Origin: Bradyrhizobium sp.
GTDB taxonomy: Bacteria; Pseudomonadota; Alphaproteobacteria; Rhizobiales; Xanthobacteraceae
NCBI GenBank assembly: GCA_028290305.1
Contig: JAQGKC010000150.1
Location: 1 to 18,027, forward strand
Length of the DNA: 18,027 nucleotides
Reading direction: 5' to 3'
Shown: positions 1 through 6,879 of the stretch, piece by piece
Layout of the letters: every line of letters starts with the position of its first letter
Position numbering within the stretch: the first letter of the stretch is position 1
The notes under the pieces: generated by a model
Told to the model about the DNA's origin: nothing
The model's input: the letters and a program-made list of their open reading frames with translations, nothing else
Databases searched by the model: none
Made by a program: the position numbers and the translations under genes

Positions 1-548
1 GAGTCCGAGTTCTCAATCAGCGACTTCAGCTTGAGAGCGGTCTGCCAGAGAGCGCTATCGAAGAAGAACAGTCGCGGTTTGAATTCGATCTCCTCGAACC
101 GCAGCGCCGGATCGGCGAGTGGCCAGCACGGATCGATGTAGAAATAGGTGATACGCGTCAATGCGCGCGGTTTCTGCCATCCGCGGAAGTCATGCCCGGC
201 AGGAACAAAGGTGAGCTTGTGCGTGAAATTGCGAAGCGTAGACCGGGGCAGGCCTTCAACAAAGGTTTCGCCGTCGTCGCGCTCGGCGACTTCAGCGGCA
301 ATCAGCAGATGCCATGGAGCCCGGAATCCGTATTCAAACGGCGCGTGCCGCATGATCTGGACCGTCTCCGCGTGTAAGCCCGACCACGTGGCAGAATGCC
401 GTCTGACGATCTCAGGCGGCGAAATGTCGACAAGCGAACGAGGTCCAAGATTCCGATCCGGGCATGCCGCAGGCTCGGCGACCGGATGCATGGAAGGGGG
501 CAAAAGGTCAGCAAATTGCTTCAAGGTGGCTTTGGCGGGACCGGCCAT
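1..548 (-). CDS. AraC-family transcriptional regulator, N-terminal part (runs off window)
   Basis: Reading the minus strand from the ATG at 548-546 gives 182 uninterrupted codons that continue past base 1. An in-frame TGA lies 12 bases upstream of this ATG, so the start is bounded. The protein contains MRHAPFEYGFRAPWHL, VEGLPRSTLRNFTHKL and ALTRITYFYIDP, which I recall from the N-terminal effector-binding half of rhizobial AraC-type regulators; the AraC helix-turn-helix would be expected in the part beyond the window. The ribosome site is weak. Family assignment rests on recalled similarity of the N-terminal domain, since the diagnostic DNA-binding domain is not visible. Nothing in the window shows its target. 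Confidence 0.75.
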   Translation of the reverse strand, partial: MAGPAKATLKQFADLLPPSMHPVAEPAACPDRNLGPRSLVDISPPEIVRRHSATWSGLHAETVQIMRHAPFEYGFRAPWHLLIAAEVAERDDGETFVEGLPRSTLRNFTHKLTFVPAGHDFRGWQKPRALTRITYFYIDPCWPLADPALRFEEIEFKPRLFFFDSALWQTALKLKSLIENSD

Positions 549-1062
549 TGTTTGATCTCACTCGCTGCTGTGATGCCCCAGCTCGGGACGTCGTGGCGGT
601 CGCGATGACCGTCAAGACGCGGAGGCTGCCGCTCTCACGTCGAGTTGAAGCCTCGATCGTCACGATCCTTTGAAGCGCGCGTTCGCCCGCAACCTCGGAT
701 GAACTTACTGCGAGGTCATCGCACGCGAATTGCCGCGAGATCGAAGCGTCGCGACGAGGGCGTGATGCCAGAGAATTGACGTAAGACCGCGCCAATCACA
801 GCAAGGCGAGCAAAGTCATTTGCTCGGATGATCGATATGTTCCAGCCAAGCCAGTTGCCCTCAGCTTGGTCGACGTCCCAAGATCCGCGCGGACATTGGA
901 ATTCGTTGGTCTATCTGCCCGCGCACGCCGATAGCGGCCCCGCAAGAGGAGCGCCCGCCCGTCACCTGCGCTCGTTCAAATGCTTACTGCTGTAGAAGCA
1001 ATCCGCCCGACCGACCAGCGCCCTCCCGCGAGAGCGGGTTCGTTCGATGACCAACTGGCGAG

Positions 1063-1185
1063 GTGACAACCTCCCGAGTGTTCTTGTTAGCCGCGCGCCG
1101 GCTACGGGACCAAGGCATTCTCTTCCGTCGCTTGCTCGATGAGCAGCGAGCGCGCTTTCCGACGGCCACAAATGTCTGGCTATAG
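1063..1185 (+). pseudogene. Possible remnant of an AraC-type helix-turn-helix domain
   Basis: A 40-codon frame ending in TAG at 1183-1185 reads ARRLRDQGILFRRLLDEQRARF. This resembles the recognition-helix region of AraC proteins (pattern RTLQRRLxxxGTSFRxLLDExR). The frame just upstream, around 1045-1062, would read SFDDQLAR before a stop, which could be the preceding helix displaced by a frameshift. No intact gene can be built around it, so if real it is a decayed fragment. The match is short and the call is tentative. Confidence 0.25.
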
Positions 1186-1302
1186 GGACAGCCGACAGCA
1201 ATCCCGGCCAGCCCACGGACAACGACGCTTGACCACTCATGCTGCGGCAAATCGATTGGAGGGGCCGCATCGGGTTTTCGCTGAGGAGGACGACGCCCCA
1301 AT

Positions 1303-1320
1303 CTGGAGAAAGTTCTCCAG
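1303..1320. repeat. 18-bp inverted repeat in non-coding DNA
   Basis: CTGGAGAA and TTCTCCAG form a perfect 8-bp dyad with a 2-base AG spacer. It lies about 120 bases beyond the stop codon of the LysR gene and has no following T-run, so it does not look like an intrinsic terminator. It could be an operator or a relic of one. Confidence 0.6.
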
Positions 1321-1443
1321 CGTACAGTATTCGAAGGTGCCCGCGCTAGCCGACGGCTTTCGCGCGCGCCAGCAGTGGTCCCTCCCTTCAAGTCGGCGTT
1401 TGAGGCGTTTCGGCCGCACTGCAACAGGCAACAGCAGTGGGGC

Positions 1444-2343
1444 TCATATGACTGACTGCAACCACACTGCGAAGGCCTGAATGTTCTTCTCTCGTGGATG
1501 ATCGGGTGTGCGAACGAGGTAGAAGCGATATCCCGGCAGACACAGATCAAAGGGTCTTACCAGCGTGCGGGCCGCGAGTTCGCGCGCCACGAGCACGTCG
1601 CTAAAAATTCCGATGCCCTGCCCGGCAATCACTGCCTCGATTGCATGCAGCTCCTCCCTGAAGCTCAGGTGATCCATGTGCCTGGATTCCGGCACGTCGC
1701 GCCACTTGCGTCGCGCAGCGTCGAGCCATCTCTGCCAGGTTGGAGCCCCAAGATCGGACGCTGACCACCAGCAATGAACGAGGACTTGTCCGCGAAGGCC
1801 GGCGGCGCGCTTCAAGCCGGAGGCAAGCAATTCAGGACTGCAGACGGGCCAGAAGGAATCGCTTAGGAATTCCTCGGCGATACCGTCTGTTGGCAAGTTG
1901 CGGGCATAGCGGATGGCGACGTCGGCGTCGCCGGCATGGAGATCCAAAACGCCATCGGTGCCGATCACGTCGAGAGGCGCATTGGGGCGCGCCTTCCTCC
2001 AGTGGGGCAGGCGTGGGACAAGCCAGCGGCTCGCAAAGGCGTTTGTCGTTATCACACGAAGAGGCTGCGCATCCCCATCGCGCTTCACGGCGGCGAAAGC
2101 TGTGACAAACGTTTCGAGGCCGTCGCGGATGATTGGAAACAGGCGGGCTCCGGCCTCGGTCAACGTGAGCGGCCGCGGCCTCCGACGAAACAGAGCGCGC
2201 CCGCAATAACGCTCCAATTGTCGTATCTGATGGCTGATCGCTGTTGGCGTCACCCCGAGTTCGGATGCGGCCTTCTTGAAACTCAAATGCCGCGCCGCAG
2301 CATCAAAGGCGCGCAACTCGATCAGGGGCGGAAGCTTGTTCAT
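1444..2343 (-). CDS. LysR-family transcriptional regulator (GcvA-like)
   Basis: A 299-residue protein, the normal length for a LysR regulator. Residues about 6-64 form the N-terminal winged helix-turn-helix, with FKKAASELGVTPTAISHQIRQLE as the core and LFRRRPRPLTLTEAGARLF as the wing and linker. Residues about 92-296 form the periplasmic-binding-protein-like effector domain, with RYARNLPTDGI and GQGIGIFSDVLVARELA typical of the GcvA branch. The start at 2343 gives the canonical N-terminus (MNKLPPLIELRAFDAAARHLSF). The gene is divergent from the FAD oxidoreductase gene with a 107-bp shared promoter region holding a T-N11-A dyad, so it probably autoregulates and controls the oxidoreductase-acetyltransferase pair. 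The inducer cannot be inferred. Confidence 0.93.
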   Translation of the reverse strand: MNKLPPLIELRAFDAAARHLSFKKAASELGVTPTAISHQIRQLERYCGRALFRRRPRPLTLTEAGARLFPIIRDGLETFVTAFAAVKRDGDAQPLRVITTNAFASRWLVPRLPHWRKARPNAPLDVIGTDGVLDLHAGDADVAIRYARNLPTDGIAEEFLSDSFWPVCSPELLASGLKRAAGLRGQVLVHCWWSASDLGAPTWQRWLDAARRKWRDVPESRHMDHLSFREELHAIEAVIAGQGIGIFSDVLVARELAARTLVRPFDLCLPGYRFYLVRTPDHPREKNIQAFAVWLQSVI

Positions 2344-2357
2344 CGCAGTAGTGTAGA

Positions 2358-2370
2358 TGAAAATACTTCA
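2358..2370. promoter_or_regulatory. Candidate LysR-binding box (T-N11-A)
   Basis: TGAAAATACTTCA is a TGAA-N5-TTCA dyad that fits the T-N11-A LysR consensus. It lies in an AT-rich patch 15 bases upstream of the LysR start codon and about 80 bases upstream of the divergent FAD oxidoreductase gene, a typical place for an autoregulatory and activating LysR site. Confidence 0.55.
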
Positions 2371-2437
2371 CCCTGGGCTGAATTATTCGCGTTTGCTCCT
2401 GGTGCGGCCGAGGCGGAAGAAGACATGGCGGCCCAAA

Positions 2438-2444
2438 TGAGGAG
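2438..2444 (+). promoter_or_regulatory. Ribosome binding site of the FAD oxidoreductase gene
   Basis: TGAGGAG lies 6 bases upstream of the ATG at 2451 and fixes that start codon. Confidence 0.8.
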
Positions 2445-2450
2445 TGCCCC

Positions 2451-3827
2451 ATGAGCTCAGTTCGATCCGTTGATGAGGTCGCCGGTGAATTTTCCGGCAC
2501 GTTCTCCGGGCAACTCCTGAGGCCGACGGACGCAGGCTACGATGAAGCGCGAAGGGTCCACAATGGTCTGGTGAACAAGCGCCCGGCGTTGATCGCCCGA
2601 TGTTGCGGCGTCGCCGACGTGGTCGATGCCGTCAACCTCACGCGCAAGCTAGGCCTCGAAGTCGCGGTTCGCGGTGGCGGTCACAACGTGGCAGGGCGCG
2701 CGACTATTGACGGCGGACTGGTGATCGACCTGTCGCTGATGAAAGGAATTCACGTCGATCCCACAAGCCGTACGGCACGGGCGCAGGGTGGCGTCACCTG
2801 GGCCGAGCTCAATCACGAAACGCAACTGCACGGTCTGGCGGTCACGGGCGGCGTTGTTTCGAGCACAGGCATTGCTGGGCTCACCTTGGGTGGCGGGCTG
2901 GGCTGGTTGATGGGCAAGCATGGCCTCGCCCTCGACAACCTTCGATCCGTCGAACTCGTCACTGCCGAAGGCAAGGTCGTGCGGACCAGCCAGGACGAAG
3001 AACCCGATCTGTTCTGGGCTGTTCGGGGCGGAGGTGGAAACTTCGGCGTGGCGACTTCACTCGAATATGAGCTCCATGCGGTAGGTCCTGCGGTTACCGC
3101 CGGTCTGATCGTCCACCCGTTCGACGCAGCCCGCGACCTGCTGAGGTTCTTTCGCGAAAGCACAGCGTCCCTGCCCGATGAACATGCGATCTTCGGAACC
3201 CTCACTCATGCTCCGGACGGATCGGGCACGAAGGTGGCGGCCATGGCGACGTGCCACTGCGGCTCCCTTGAGGCCGGCGAAAAAGCAATGCGGCCGCTCC
3301 AGCAATTCGGGTCTCCCGTGCTCGATGCGATCGGTCCAATGCCCTACTGCCAACTCAACGGGATGCTCGATGGTGCCTATCCGCGAGGGGCATTCAACTA
3401 TTGGAAATCGAGCTTCCTCGCCGGGTTGAGCGACGACGCCATCGACACGATGATCGGGTGCTTCGCGCAATGCCCAACCCCGATGGGCCAGTTGCTGCTC
3501 GAGCACATCCACGGCGCCGCGGCCCGGATCGGTATCGCCGACACGGCCTTTCCGCACCGCGCAGAGGGGTATAACTTGCTCGTTCTCTCCCAATGGACAA
3601 ATGCGACCGATACCGACGCGTCCATTGCCTGGGCGCGAGAGACCTATGCCGAGATGCAGCCCTTCGTCGCCTCCGGCCGCTACGTGAACTACCTGGATGA
3701 CCACGAGGCGGGCGATCCGGTCCCCACCGCATATGGAGCCAACTACCGGCGCCTCCAGGAGCTCAAGACGAAGTACGATCCGAAAAACTTCTTCCGCATG
3801 AACCAGAATGTTCGGCCGTTGGCCTGA
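2451..3827 (+). CDS. FAD-binding oxidoreductase, berberine-bridge-enzyme type
   Basis: A 458-residue flavoprotein of the VAO/PCMH fold. Residues about 40-210 are the FAD-binding domain, with RGGGHN at 74-79; His78 aligns with the histidine that is linked to FAD through the 8-alpha methyl group. The GGVVSSTGIAGLTLGGG segment (133-149) is the second FAD loop. In bicovalent relatives a cysteine begins this loop, but here the aligned residue is Val136, so a single covalent link is predicted. The C-terminus (YVNYLDD ... YDPKNFFRMNQNVRP) is the BBE motif that closes over the flavin. No signal peptide is seen, so a cytoplasmic location is likely. These enzymes use oxygen to oxidise alcohols, sugars or secondary metabolites; the substrate here is unknown. 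The gene has a good ribosome site, is divergent from the LysR gene and is followed at 31 bp by the GNAT gene. Confidence 0.92.
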   Translation: MSSVRSVDEVAGEFSGTFSGQLLRPTDAGYDEARRVHNGLVNKRPALIARCCGVADVVDAVNLTRKLGLEVAVRGGGHNVAGRATIDGGLVIDLSLMKGIHVDPTSRTARAQGGVTWAELNHETQLHGLAVTGGVVSSTGIAGLTLGGGLGWLMGKHGLALDNLRSVELVTAEGKVVRTSQDEEPDLFWAVRGGGGNFGVATSLEYELHAVGPAVTAGLIVHPFDAARDLLRFFRESTASLPDEHAIFGTLTHAPDGSGTKVAAMATCHCGSLEAGEKAMRPLQQFGSPVLDAIGPMPYCQLNGMLDGAYPRGAFNYWKSSFLAGLSDDAIDTMIGCFAQCPTPMGQLLLEHIHGAAARIGIADTAFPHRAEGYNLLVLSQWTNATDTDASIAWARETYAEMQPFVASGRYVNYLDDHEAGDPVPTAYGANYRRLQELKTKYDPKNFFRMNQNVRPLA

Positions 3828-3858
3828 GCCTCATGTGACAGCTTGGGGGAGTTGTCCA

Positions 3859-4761
3859 ATGCCGATCCTGTGCCGGCCCGCCCGCGAGGAGGATTTGGAG
3901 AGAAGTGATCGGCTCGTTGTGGCCAGTATCAACGGCCTCACCCAACGTCACGGCTTTGGGCCAATGGCCGCGGCGCACCCACCCGAGTTTCAATTGTTTT
4001 CTCTGAAAGATGATGCTGGCGGGCTGTGGGTCGCGGAAGAGGCTAATGAAATCCTCGGGTTCGCATGGAGTTGGGTGTGCGGCGACTTGTGGTTTCTCGC
4101 GCAACTTTTCGTGTCGCCGGAACATCAGGGCCGCAACATCGGTAACGAATTGCTCAAACGGACATTCGAACATGCGAAGAAATCCGACGCTACCAACAGG
4201 GCGCTGATCACCTTCACGTTCAACACCGTATCGCAGGGACTTTACATTCGGAACGGCCTATTTCCGCGCTTGCCCATCTACAATTTCAGTGTTTTGCGTG
4301 ATCTCCTGAGGGGCCGCTTGCACGGCCCGCAATTCCGCCCGATATCGCTTGAGGACACAGCTTCGGACCTGCAAAAACTCGCCAATATTGACGCCCGGGT
4401 TCTGGGTATCTCGCGAGAAAAGCATCACCGGTATCTACTCAACGACAGGACGACGAGAGGCGTCGGCCTTTATTCCGCAGACGATTGCGTTGGTTATACC
4501 TACGTCAGCACCGGCGGCCACATCGGACCGCTCGCCGTCGCGCGGCCCGACGCGCTTGGCTCTGCGTTTACGACTGCGCTGGCTCTTGCGGTGGAGATTG
4601 GTTCTCCGCGCGTGACGGCCTTCCTTCCCGGCGCGAGCGAAGCGGCTCTAAGGATCGCGGTCGAGCACGGGATGCGCATCACCTTTCCGATGCTGTTGAT
4701 GTCGACACGCGATTTTGGCGATTGGACCGGGTATCTGCCCCGCAATCCGAGTTTCATGTGA
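3859..4761 (+). CDS. GNAT-family N-acetyltransferase
   Basis: With the ATG at 3859 the protein has 300 residues. I chose this start because GGGGGAG lies 7 bases upstream (3845-3851); an earlier in-frame ATG at 3808 would overlap the oxidoreductase gene. Residues about 1-150 form a GNAT domain: RPAREEDLERSDRLV is the usual opening, and QLFVSPEHQGRNIGNELL (82-99) carries the acetyl-CoA pyrophosphate-binding signature, QGRNIG at 90-95. The second half (about 155-290) looks like a second, degenerate GNAT-like unit. It lies 31 bp behind the FAD oxidoreductase gene, so the two are probably co-transcribed under the LysR regulator and may act on one small molecule; this is inference. The acceptor substrate is unknown. 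Confidence 0.88.
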   Translation: MPILCRPAREEDLERSDRLVVASINGLTQRHGFGPMAAAHPPEFQLFSLKDDAGGLWVAEEANEILGFAWSWVCGDLWFLAQLFVSPEHQGRNIGNELLKRTFEHAKKSDATNRALITFTFNTVSQGLYIRNGLFPRLPIYNFSVLRDLLRGRLHGPQFRPISLEDTASDLQKLANIDARVLGISREKHHRYLLNDRTTRGVGLYSADDCVGYTYVSTGGHIGPLAVARPDALGSAFTTALALAVEIGSPRVTAFLPGASEAALRIAVEHGMRITFPMLLMSTRDFGDWTGYLPRNPSFM

Positions 4762-5059
4762 GGCAGTCACTACTTCTGACGCACTTTTCTGATGTTGACG
4801 TTTTGACCAATATCAGCTCTTGGCCAACACCGGTCACTCACGGTTAGCAAGAATGGACATTAGCTCGACTTCGCACGTTTAGGCTGATCACACCTACGGC
4901 CGACCGATTTCCGCCGCAGGGCGACGACTAGCCCCCCTCAAGACCTACGCAGTGAAATGGGCTCAAGGTCCCTAGGCCACTCCGACGAAGGCGGCCTGAA
5001 ATCACTATCTGTTCGGAGAAGGAACAGCGTTTGCGTATTCTTTCGGCCAGACAATGGTA
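4762..5059. other. Intergenic stretch downstream of the GNAT gene
   Basis: No open frame, RNA gene or T-tailed hairpin that I can support. The GNAT transcript has no obvious intrinsic terminator here. Confidence 0.5.
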
Positions 5060-5107
5060 GATAAATAAAAAACAAAAGGCCACGCGGGCATTACACCGCA
5101 TGGCCTT
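5060..5107 (-). terminator. Rho-independent terminator for the HU-like gene
   Basis: On the minus strand a 12-bp stem (arms at 5107-5096 and 5087-5076, one mismatch) with an 8-base loop is followed by a T-rich tract (TTGTTTTTTATTTATC). Only the minus strand has the T-tail. It lies about 120 bases downstream of the HU-like reading frame and in the same direction. Confidence 0.75.
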
Positions 5108-5228
5108 CGAGACGGCTCCCCTAGGTCCTCCAGAGATTCCCTAGTGTCCGGGTGGAGGTGTCTGCCTCGGGTGTGATGGAATTACCCATAATTCAGACGA
5201 ACGAACACGCGTCAGCCAAGCCGCTGCT

Positions 5229-5525
5229 TCAAACAGCGTCTTTAGCAACCTTCAGGGGTAATGCCTTGACCGACTTGCTGGCTGGCTTGGCCGCAAACTC
5301 CATGGGCTCTTTCGTAAAAGGATTTACGCCGCTGCGGGCTTCAGTAGCGGGCTTGTTCACGACTGACATCTTGACGAAACCGGGAATGACGAACTAGCCG
5401 GATTCATTCAGCTCCTTATAGCCTACAGTCGCCATCTGCTCGATGACGGCCTTTACGTCTCCCTTGGAAACCTGCGTTCCCTCTGCAATTGCTTCAATCA
5501 ACTGATTCTTGGTCATCTTGGCCAT
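5229..5525 (-). pseudogene. HU-like DNA-binding protein gene with an in-frame amber codon
   Basis: From the ATG at 5525 the frame encodes 98 sense-or-stop codons before TGA, all aligned with HU-like DNA-binding proteins of rhizobia. The N-terminal helical part MAKMTKNQLIEAIAEG is followed by VSKGDVKAVIEQMATVGYKEL, then a TAG at codon 44 (5396-5394), then FVIPGFVKMSVVNKPATEAR and GVNPFTKEPMEF, the beta-arm that grips DNA. The Lys/Ala-rich tail ends KSVKALPLKVAKDAV. No frameshift occurs; one base change (from GAG, AAG or CAG) would create the stop. Ribosome site AAGGGA and a downstream terminator are still present. Translation should give a 43-residue helical fragment unless the amber codon is read through. 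Probably a recent pseudogene; a sequencing error is also possible. Confidence 0.85.
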
Positions 5526-6224
5526 GTTGGATTCCCTTTGTAGAGGCTCAGAACAATTCAAAGCGTATGAGCCACGCTGGGTGGGTGACTCTTCTCAAAA
5601 CGCGCAAAGCCACGCAGCACGCTTCTCGTTCATGCCTTTTGGTCATGAAGGCACCGGGCTTAGAACCTATCGAGGCCCAAAACGCAAGGAGCAGATCGGC
5701 GTGCGTTCCATATCTTGCCTACTCACCAACGCTTCCTTTGATTGAACCGTCGCCAAACTCCGCCTCGGACGTAATGCCTCATAGGCGTGATGATGCAAAT
5801 TACCGCAGCAGTTGCGCGCGCCAAACATACGAATCTGTTACGCACGTGCCAAATCGCTTCTCTTAGGACGGTCTAACGAACTGATCGAAATGATATTGCC
5901 GTTGGCAGTTGGCCGATACAGCGGCTGCTTTGCGCCAGGAGCGGCCATTCCATCACTGGTCATTCCGCCATTCTCGCATGAGTTTGCTCGGCTTCTATGC
6001 CGACGCGCATCTCTGCGGACCGAGAGCAAGCACTTCGTTTCTCGAGCCGGGACAGTCCGCATTTCGCTAACACGTTCTCGAAGCCGCAATCGGTCAATGC
6101 TCGAATGCGGAACACAGTCTGCACACATTGGAGTTTCCTCGACGACCAATGATCCTGGCATTCTGCAAATAAGAACGCGCGACAGCTTGTTGCACAAATT
6201 CGCTACCAGCCGCTCCTTCACACC
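5526..6224. other. Gene-poor stretch upstream of the HU-like gene
   Basis: No supportable coding region in about 700 bases. The open frames lack ribosome sites and family signatures. The part around 5880-6110 has the feel of old degraded coding or repeat DNA on the minus strand, but I cannot tie it to a family. Confidence 0.4.
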
Positions 6225-6405
6225 CCATTTCTGACTCTTGAGGAAGTTGTTGAGCGCTATCGCGAGAGGTCAGCAAGGGAAACCTCCGCAACTGGCGCTG
6301 GATGAGGATCGGTCCATCGTTCATCAAAATCGGCAAAGCCATTCTCTATCCGATCCCTGGGATCGCAACCGCGAAGGCGAAGCAATGTCGAGGAGGCGCA
6401 TAAGA
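6225..6405 (+). pseudogene. Frameshifted AlpA/excisionase-like helix-turn-helix gene remnant
   Basis: One frame gives FLTLEEVVERYR (6228-6263); after a one-base shift the next frame gives EVSKGNLRNWRWMRIGP and SFIKIGKAILYPI (about 6265-6354). Joined, these match small helix-turn-helix proteins of the MerR/excisionase superfamily (pattern ..LEE..ERYRGxVSxGTLRNWR..RIGP.F.KIGKA.LYP). Restoring one G after CGC at 6261-6263 would repair the first shift; a second disruption follows at YPI, after which another frame gives WDRNRE. No start codon is clear. Such proteins often travel with integrases, and a tyrosine-recombinase remnant lies about 3.3 kb away. Confidence 0.65.
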
Positions 6406-6535
6406 CCTCCGTACCGGCCCCGGCGCGGCTCCGGCCGCGGATGTCCGGCCTCAAGATCTACATCACAGGACAGACCTGCCGTGCGCCAGAGCCGCAACCA
6501 AAGATCTGGAAGTGATGGGTGATTGGTACAGCGCT

Positions 6536-6575
6536 TGAAGCCCGCGCATCGCCGCCGTGATGCAAGCGGGCTTCA
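6536..6575. repeat. Strong hairpin-forming inverted repeat
   Basis: TGAAGCCCGC (6536-6545) pairs with GCGGGCTTCA (6566-6575), and inside it GCATC (6546-6550) pairs with GATGC (6559-6563), giving 15 bp with an 8-base loop and a 2-base bulge. No T-run follows on either side, so it is not a standard terminator. It could be a REP-like element or processing site. Confidence 0.6.
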
Positions 6576-6781
6576 GCGTGTTCCGGCGCGAGGACGGGAT
6601 TGGGTCCTCGCGGAAGCGACCGATGATACTCGTCGTCTCAAAGAGCTTGGCGGTATCGGGAAAGCAGGCAAGGCGAATCTGAGTACGCGACCTGCTCCAT
6701 GGGCCCTCATCGCCAATCAATTCGTGGGGCGGGGGACGAAGTCAGCGAGCAAGGTTCATCTTGCATCTTGAAACTTGCGTA

Positions 6782-6836
6782 CGAGGTCGCGTAGAGTGGC
6801 CTATACGGGGACAGGCAGACTCCCCGTGAGACCTCG
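6782..6836 (+). promoter_or_regulatory. Nested dyad in the putative leader of the ATP-grasp-like gene
   Basis: CGAGGTC (6782-6788) pairs with GACCTCG (6830-6836), enclosing ACGGGG (6805-6810) paired with CCCCGT (6822-6827). It lies 43 bases upstream of the ATG at 6880. It could be a structured leader or part of a promoter; it matches no riboswitch that I recognise. Confidence 0.35.
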
Positions 6837-6879
6837 GTCCAAGCTCTGTGCGACAGGTGATCCGTCGTGGAGCTTGTGT

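Larger units (their letters stand above)
549..1443. other. Gene-poor stretch between the AraC and LysR genes
   Basis: About 900 bases without a supportable intact gene. The open frames present on both strands are short, rich in Arg and Ser, and overlap one another, as expected by chance in GC-rich DNA. The stretch holds a possible AraC helix-turn-helix remnant (1063-1185), a small CCCGC-GAGA-GCGGG hairpin at 1026-1039, and an 18-bp inverted repeat at 1303-1320. A promoter for the AraC gene probably lies just above 548, but I see no convincing -35/-10 pair. Confidence 0.5.
6406..6879. other. Gene-poor stretch before the ATP-grasp-like gene
   Basis: No supportable gene. It contains a 15-bp hairpin at 6536-6575 and a nested dyad at 6782-6836 that would lie in the leader of the following gene. 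Overlapping frames are Arg-rich and lack family signatures. Confidence 0.45.

Noticed and set aside
837..995. 52-codon plus-strand open frame beginning MFQPSQLPSAW
   Set aside because: No Shine-Dalgarno sequence, short enough to occur by chance in GC-rich DNA, and no family recognised, although its composition is not obviously random.
984..1550. 188-codon minus-strand open frame
   Set aside because: Overlaps the 3' end of the LysR gene out of frame and is rich in Arg, Ser and Cys with no domain.
3057..3704. 215-codon frame antisense to the FAD oxidoreductase
   Set aside because: A mirror of codon bias in a clear flavoprotein gene; no independent ribosome site or family.
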